From: Symsagittifera roscoffensis | Taxonomy: Eukaryota; Xenacoelomorpha; Acoela; Convolutidae | Direction of reading: 5' to 3' | Assembly (NCBI RefSeq): GCF_963678635.1 | Contig: NC_087062.1 | Span: forward strand, 92,231,845 to 92,295,844 | Length of the DNA stretch: 64,000 nt | Shown here: in pieces, positions 59,311 to 64,000 of the stretch | How positions within the stretch are numbered: position 1 is the first letter of the stretch | Layout of the letters: each line of letters starts with the position of its first letter | Notes under the pieces: generated by a model | What the model was told of the DNA's origin: nothing | Database searches by the model: none | Seen by the model: only the letters and a program-made list of their open reading frames with translations | Translations under genes and position numbers: made by a program

Positions 59311-60254
59311 TCCAGTCCACAGACTTCCACCAGACAGCTACCAGGTTTGACACAGTCTTGTGGTCCCCAGCCAGGCAACTCCACTTTATCTTCTCCGTTG
59401 CTCCTAGAGGCCGTTATCATCACATTATGTATGATGTTATGGTCACGCAGGTTACAGTCTGCATTTAGTTCCCTCTGCACGTCTTGTGTCGCCCGTAATA
59501 TCGAGTCAGCGTTGGAACTAGGACACCATGATGGCCTCATAATTTCCCACACTGCCATCAAGCTCGTTCTCAGTAATTCATCTGAGAATCCCAACCCAAA
59601 CTCCACTCTTTTGTCGGATTTTGGTACGGAAGGTGCAGTCACCTCTTCTTCCAAGACCAATCCCAATTTGGCCTGTGGATTGTTAACGCTCTTAATCTTT
59701 ACAATTCTGGACGTCCAGAATCTTAGTAACACCGCCTGCTCGTAATCGAAGAAGCAATCGCGTATGTCTTCACTCAGGAAAGGGTTGTACGCTATCCCTA
59801 TGATTCCGGATACGTAGCTATACGATTTCCTCTTGATCGGTTCACAGTATTCACTGGACTTCGGCAGTGCCCCCATAGATTCTTTAGTGAGTCTCAGCTC
59901 CTTGTTTGAGAATCTCCTGATTTCGTCTATCTTTCTCATGGGTTCTAACTCCTCGGGTTCTTTCATGTTCACCCTCATCGGTTTGCTTTGCTGCATATCT
60001 AGCAGTGCTAGAAAAAGTGAGGCTTTCGCTCGCTCATCGCCTTCCCTCAGCATCTTAACACAAGTGTTCAATGCAGGTTCTGAAATCTGCTCTATCATGA
60101 ATCGAATGAATCAGAGAGCGTCTCTCCGCTTCGCACACGCTACTGCTGCTCCCTCTTGGACTATCAGATCCCTCAGGTTCGTCATAAGGAAAACCTTCTC
60201 TTCTTTTGACCTCTTCCTTTCTTCTGAATCATACTCTTCGCGAGTTAATTCTGG
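59199..60254 (-). pseudogene. element protein segment, unknown family (about 350 codons)
   Basis: The frame is open from about 60254, where it overlaps the stop of the preceding frame. One TGA (60111-60113) splits it before the ATG at 60098. The start is highly charged (Glu/Lys/Arg). Next come MRKIDEIRRFSNKELRL, a segment with YNPFLSEDIRDCFFDYEQAVL, and a Cys-rich end (VEVCGLEGHVCGGLDCVK). No catalytic motif recognised. Confidence 0.5.
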
Positions 60255-60860
60255 TTAATCTGCTTGAGGGTGGTGCCTTGCAACATTGTCTCCAGATAAC
60301 CCTCCATGGCAACCTTGTCTTCCAGAGCCATCACGTACCCTCTAGCCGAGTTTCGGTATTCCAACATTTCCATGTATCCACCGGCCGGTTCATCTATCGT
60401 CACAGCCTCCGATACTGTCATTCGGTTATAATCCACTGGTACTAGTTGTCCTGCGACATTTCCCTTTCCATGATTCATAGGAGATGGCTTAAACTCTTTC
60501 ATTTTGCTCTCTCCACATTGGCTGAGTATTTCCATTTCCAAGGTTGCTCCAGTCAGAGTGCGGTCACTCCTTTTGGATTTATAACCTATTGACTTTATTC
60601 CCGCCATGAGAATGGGTGGCACCATCGCTATATCAGTCAACACTTTGTCGGTGCCAGGCAATTGATAATCACCTTGTCCCAAATCCATGACCTCTTCGAC
60701 TCGTTTCCTTTTCGCTGAGTTAACAGCTTTCATCGATATCTCCGAATCCACCTTCGTCTTTCCGACTCTTCTCGGTTTCACTCTGCTGCCTAACTTCATT
60801 TTCATCGAATTGATCTTATCAATCACCCATTTGATCGCATCGTCCCTCTCCTGGTTCTTG
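60245..60860 (-). pseudogene. element protein segment, unknown family (about 200 codons)
   Basis: Open from about 60860 in a frame without an initial ATG, overlapping the end of the neighbouring frame. It is rich in Lys/Arg near the front (KMKLGSRVKPRRVGKTKVD, AKRKRVEEVMDLG) and Met-rich later (MEMLEYRNSARGYVMALEDK). The basic patch could be a nuclear-localisation or nucleic-acid-binding segment, but this is only suggestive. Confidence 0.45.
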
Positions 60861-61140
60861 ACAGATACACCACCTCTCCTTTATCGTCCTGCGGTGTCAT
60901 CTTGATGGGAGAATTCGCTTCACTTTCATCAGTGGCCGAGTCGATCAACAACTCACTCAGTCTCCCTTCACACTCATCAAGCTTGTCAAGGACTTCCCTC
61001 ATCAAGGGTTGGTTGAGACCTGTTTTCAGAATGGACTGGGTCCCATAGCTCTGAACCACTGTCCAGACTTCTTCCATGAACGCCACTCTGTCCAATTTGC
61101 ATCCCGTCCTATTCGTGGTCTCGGTGATGTACTTCCCATT
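60823..61140 (-). pseudogene. element protein segment, unknown (about 105 codons)
   Basis: Frame open upstream of 61095 (which is TTG, not ATG), overlapping the last codons of the 61109-63664 frame. Contains FMEEVWTVVQSYGTQSILKT and REVLDKLDECEGRLSELLID, a probable amphipathic helical region. Ends in an overlap with the 60245-60860 frame. Confidence 0.45.
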
Positions 61141-63664
61141 CTTCTTCGGGCAGCGTTCCCAAGAAAGGTACTCTGGCTGAGGCCTCTACCTTTCTCCTTC
61201 TAGGTGATTCCATGAGGATTCTTTGGTCGTTATTCCTTGAATTGCCAGGAGAGCTGCTCTCCGGCAAATTCCGTTTCATTTCCATAAAGGCTGACGGAGG
61301 CTCCAGTGTCGAGATGCCTTCATCCGCTGGCTCAGTCGTCTCCAACATATCTGCGTTGTTCTCAAGATCACTGAAGATATTGAAATCCAGGCTGGATGCT
61401 CCTCCTGTCGATGCCCTGTCGTCTTCCCCACCAGCTTGACTTGCATCTTGGTGCATGGGCTGTTCAGTTTGACGGCTTCCTCCCTGTCCGTCATCTCCTT
61501 CTGACTTATCCTTCTTTGAGCTCGAGGGTCCTTGCTTCTCATTGGCGGTTCCTTCCGGAAACTTCGGTATTATCAATATACCGGCCGATCTGTCTTCCTC
61601 TTCTCCATGGACCACTTTGATTTCCTCGCAGCCGAAGGGTGCTAGGAAGGTTCTCGCCTGCAGTGTTCCACCCACTTTCAACTCCGGTTTCACACTAGTC
61701 AGGATCAAGGAGGCTTCAGGCAGTTCGGTCCTGCCTCTCATCTTCATTCTGTTCACAAATTTAGCGGTCTTTCCTCCAGCATTTTCCGCCAGGTTCACCT
61801 TCTTTAACAAGTAGGCATGGATCTTCGTGATCATCACAGGGCCTTGCTCAAAAGCATATGCACCCAATGCCGCTACTCTAGGATTCAGGTGAAGCCACTG
61901 GTTGGCTTCCGGCTTGGTCCTCAAAACCATCGCCTCCAACTGAGCTCTAGTCTCCTGTGAATTCTTCCTTCTCGCTTTTTTACCTGTTACTTCCATTGCT
62001 CGGAGCCATAAGTCGTTTGACATTGCTGTGACCACTCGATGGTCGTCGTCTATTCCCGGTTTAAATTTGAGCTGTCGACTGAAGTTGGACAGTTCCAACC
62101 CCAGCACCTCATCCAACACTAACATGTGCAGCGCATGGTCGTTGAAACCTCTAATCGCGTTCGAGATATCTGACCACACCGCAGGTAGTTCGGCCCTGAG
62201 TGGTCTCAGGTTCTCCATCTCTATCATGCGATTTGGGGCTGATATGATCACATCATAATTCCCTTCCGAAAGCAAGGTCACGATCGCATACACGAACTTC
62301 AATCCATCCGGGAGACATGCATACCCCGGAGACAGCGCGAACACTACTCTCGGTGTCACCTTGTTGAACGACCCCTCCTTCGTCGCATCCACCACTTCAC
62401 CCATTGACTCCAGGATATCCTTTATCGCTGGCCACACTGCATTTTCTGCCATTGCAGGATCTCTGAGTCTGCTCAGAAAACCTCCACTGTGCAAGTGGTC
62501 ATTGATGCCAGCAAACACGATCGTGACTGGGTTCATGTCCGTCTGTCTTTGTACCCCTATTTCCAGAGATATGGCTTGCAGTAGGTCCAGTTCGACCGCT
62601 GCGAACATTATGACATCCGGCAAAAACAGAGACTTGGAAGTGTACACGAACTCTGAATTCGCTACTATCAAAATCTTGGCCTTCCTCATTTCTGCTTTGT
62701 CGTACGCAGCAAAGATGGTCTCATCTTTCTTTATCGCTTTCAATCCGCCGTACCTTTGGACGTCACCATCTTGACTCACTTGTTTCGGGTATATTCTATC
62801 TTTCACATGACCTGGGGGTGAGCTCACTTGCCAGAACATCTTCACATGTTTTCCGATCGGCGCCCTCGTTACCAAAAATCTTCCAGGTCTCTCTTCTCGA
62901 TTCCCTTCATCATGATTCAACCTCACGTCCAGCAATGGTTTTGCGTTCACTGGTCCCATCGTGTTATTAGAGGGCAGCCCCTCTAGGTCAGCAAATCTAA
63001 AGGCCGTCGTGGAGGTGAAATTTATGCCAGCGGCTATTAACCAGTCTACACCTGTTATCGAGTACAGTCTACTGACGGATAACCTCGTTCCATTGAGCAT
63101 CCTCCTGGCGTCCTCGATGAAGCTCACCCTGTGGAGGTCCAGCTTCATTAGTTCGTCCTTGTACACATGCCAGGGAGATGGTATGGGTCTTGACCACATC
63201 AGTGAGCCTCTATCCGGGCGTCTCTCCTCTCGACTGGTACTTGTCGTCTCCGATCTCGTGTCTGATCTGGACGTGCCAGTTGCCTCTTCCATTGGGTTAA
63301 CTGGCCCTATTCTTCTCCTAGGATGAATGGTCTTCCCCGGCGCTTCTCCCAATCGATCCTGAACGTCTGTCCTTTGACCTGGTTCGCTGGAGCCCTGTTG
63401 CCTGTGGTTCGTGACGGCCGGGACCGTCCCTAAGCGTGTTTCCAGGCTAGGAGGCACAAAGGTGGTAATCACCGTGTCATTCGATGCTCCTTCCTCCTTC
63501 AGCACTCCTGTGTCAAAGAGTTCTGCTTCTAACTCATCCAACCGCTCTTGGTAGACTCGATTCAACCAAGCCTGTCTTTCTATACTATCGAAGTGGATGC
63601 CGTCCGTGGTCAGCCTGGCCTGATCCATAGCTCTCAACTCATGTTCAATGTCCATGAGGATCAT
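61109..63664 (-). CDS. large element protein with SGNH-like features (851-codon frame)
   Basis: The longest intact frame of the element. Residues 1-50 are the end of an SGNH/GDSL hydrolase-like domain: TTDGIHFDS (19-27) is the block V Asp-x-x-His signature. Residues 60-160 are low complexity (Pro/Arg/Ser). A second folded region of about 160-640 has KAKILIVANSEFVYTSKS (327-344) and VTIVFAGINDHLHSGGF (380-396), in which GIND matches the GxND block III of SGNH enzymes. ALSPGYACLPDGLKFVYAI follows. Residues 700-830 are acidic and Ser/Gly-rich. The first ATG is at 63664, but homology runs upstream in another frame across an A6 run, so this start is probably not the native one. Role unknown; esterase activity is inference. 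Confidence 0.62.
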   Translation of the reverse strand: MILMDIEHELRAMDQARLTTDGIHFDSIERQAWLNRVYQERLDELEAELFDTGVLKEEGASNDTVITTFVPPSLETRLGTVPAVTNHRQQGSSEPGQRTDVQDRLGEAPGKTIHPRRRIGPVNPMEEATGTSRSDTRSETTSTSREERRPDRGSLMWSRPIPSPWHVYKDELMKLDLHRVSFIEDARRMLNGTRLSVSRLYSITGVDWLIAAGINFTSTTAFRFADLEGLPSNNTMGPVNAKPLLDVRLNHDEGNREERPGRFLVTRAPIGKHVKMFWQVSSPPGHVKDRIYPKQVSQDGDVQRYGGLKAIKKDETIFAAYDKAEMRKAKILIVANSEFVYTSKSLFLPDVIMFAAVELDLLQAISLEIGVQRQTDMNPVTIVFAGINDHLHSGGFLSRLRDPAMAENAVWPAIKDILESMGEVVDATKEGSFNKVTPRVVFALSPGYACLPDGLKFVYAIVTLLSEGNYDVIISAPNRMIEMENLRPLRAELPAVWSDISNAIRGFNDHALHMLVLDEVLGLELSNFSRQLKFKPGIDDDHRVVTAMSNDLWLRAMEVTGKKARRKNSQETRAQLEAMVLRTKPEANQWLHLNPRVAALGAYAFEQGPVMITKIHAYLLKKVNLAENAGGKTAKFVNRMKMRGRTELPEASLILTSVKPELKVGGTLQARTFLAPFGCEEIKVVHGEEEDRSAGILIIPKFPEGTANEKQGPSSSKKDKSEGDDGQGGSRQTEQPMHQDASQAGGEDDRASTGGASSLDFNIFSDLENNADMLETTEPADEGISTLEPPSAFMEMKRNLPESSSPGNSRNNDQRILMESPRRRKVEASARVPFLGTLPEEEWEVHHRDHE

Positions 63665-64000
63665 TCTTCCGGCATTCCGACTTTTTTGGATTCCTCAGGA
63701 TGTTATTCCACCTGATGACTCCTTTGTTGTGCCTTCTCCCTGCTGCTGTCAAGCTCCTTGTGTTCATTGGCACAGTGCAAGCGGTCAGTACCGCGCAATT
63801 GAATTTCTGCCAGAGAGTAGTAAACAAGCACACCATCATTGATTACCATAGTGCTTCCTGCTCATCCAAACCTCTCGAGATGTCATTCGTTCCAACCAGG
63901 ATCATCACATTGGGGATCCTCCCTGGATTCATTAGTTCCACCATTCGATATAACTGGGCTATCGTCGCGCCTCCGAAGGCCATTACCGTGGTGACCCAAG
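63645..64000 (-). pseudogene. SGNH-hydrolase-like domain, interrupted, partial
   Basis: The frame reads in from the right edge: AFGGATIAQLYRMVELM (block II Gly) and PNVMILVGTNDISRGLD (block III GTND). A TAA at 63843-63845 then interrupts it. The same frame resumes with FNCAVLTACTVPMNTRS and VIRWNNILRN. At the A6 run near 63690 the coding sequence passes to the frame of 61109-63664, which supplies the DGIHF block V. Block I (GDS) would lie outside the window. SGNH domains act as esterases/lipases and are known as accessory domains in some retroelement ORFs. The two lesions suggest this copy is inactive, unless they are assembly errors. Confidence 0.65.

Larger units (their letters stand above)
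56039..64000 (-). mobile_element. LTR-bounded large element of unknown class, cut by the window edge
   Basis: More than 6 kb of minus-strand coding sequence, noticeably less AT-rich than the host DNA, runs from the right edge to 57784. It is followed by an LTR-like repeat. Openings occur in all three minus frames and largely abut or overlap. Several openings lack an ATG, and in-frame stops interrupt otherwise continuous protein-like sequence, suggesting one or a few ancestral long ORFs now damaged. Recognisable content: an SGNH-hydrolase-like domain at the right edge and a second GxND-bearing region. No reverse transcriptase, RNase H, integrase, Gag zinc knuckle, DNA polymerase or transposase motif is visible here. 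It could be the 3' part of a retroelement, a large DNA transposon or an old virus-derived insertion. Confidence 0.6.

Overview
This is an AT-rich, intron-rich nuclear fragment of an animal genome. The genes use GT-AG introns, and two of them (DNAL1 and RABL2) indicate motile cilia or flagella. tRNA-derived SINEs, a Ty3/gypsy Gag relic, hAT-like MITEs and a Helitron-like family fit an invertebrate metazoan, but I cannot name the species. I rebuilt four protein-coding genes by reading splice sites and comparing with remembered vertebrate orthologues.

Layout. 1-2548 is mostly non-coding, with one doubtful two-exon mini-gene. 2549-6377 (-) is DNAL1, the outer-arm dynein light chain 1 (4 exons, 184 aa). 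It lies head-to-head, across about 0.9 kb, with RABL2 at 7285-16137 (+, 8 exons, 210 aa), a ciliary small GTPase. 21264-23450 (-) is an uninterrupted BTBD9-like gene (728 aa). 31584-54088 (-) is DOP1/Dopey (11 exons, about 2,394 aa), whose introns are full of repeats.

The space between BTBD9 and DOP1 holds a 1.13-kb tandem duplication. One copy is interrupted by a complete 1.7-kb Helitron-like element carrying about 168-bp tandem repeats. The other copy preserves the empty A|T insertion site. Two partial relatives occur at 30014 and at 52995, inside DOP1 intron 2.

From 54779 to the right edge lies a compositionally different, less AT-rich block. It has two LTR-like direct repeats of about 1.07 kb with TG...CA ends. 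Beyond them is more than 6 kb of minus-strand coding sequence in several frames. The recognisable part is an SGNH-hydrolase-like domain, followed about 350 residues later by a region with a second GxND motif. No reverse transcriptase, integrase or capsid motif is visible in this part. This element, cut by the window edge and damaged by stops and frameshifts, is the best candidate for something undescribed.

The four host genes do not form one pathway. DNAL1 and RABL2 plausibly share a bidirectional ciliary promoter. DOP1 belongs to endosome-Golgi traffic, and BTBD9 is a BTB/discoidin-domain protein probably acting as a ubiquitin-ligase adaptor.
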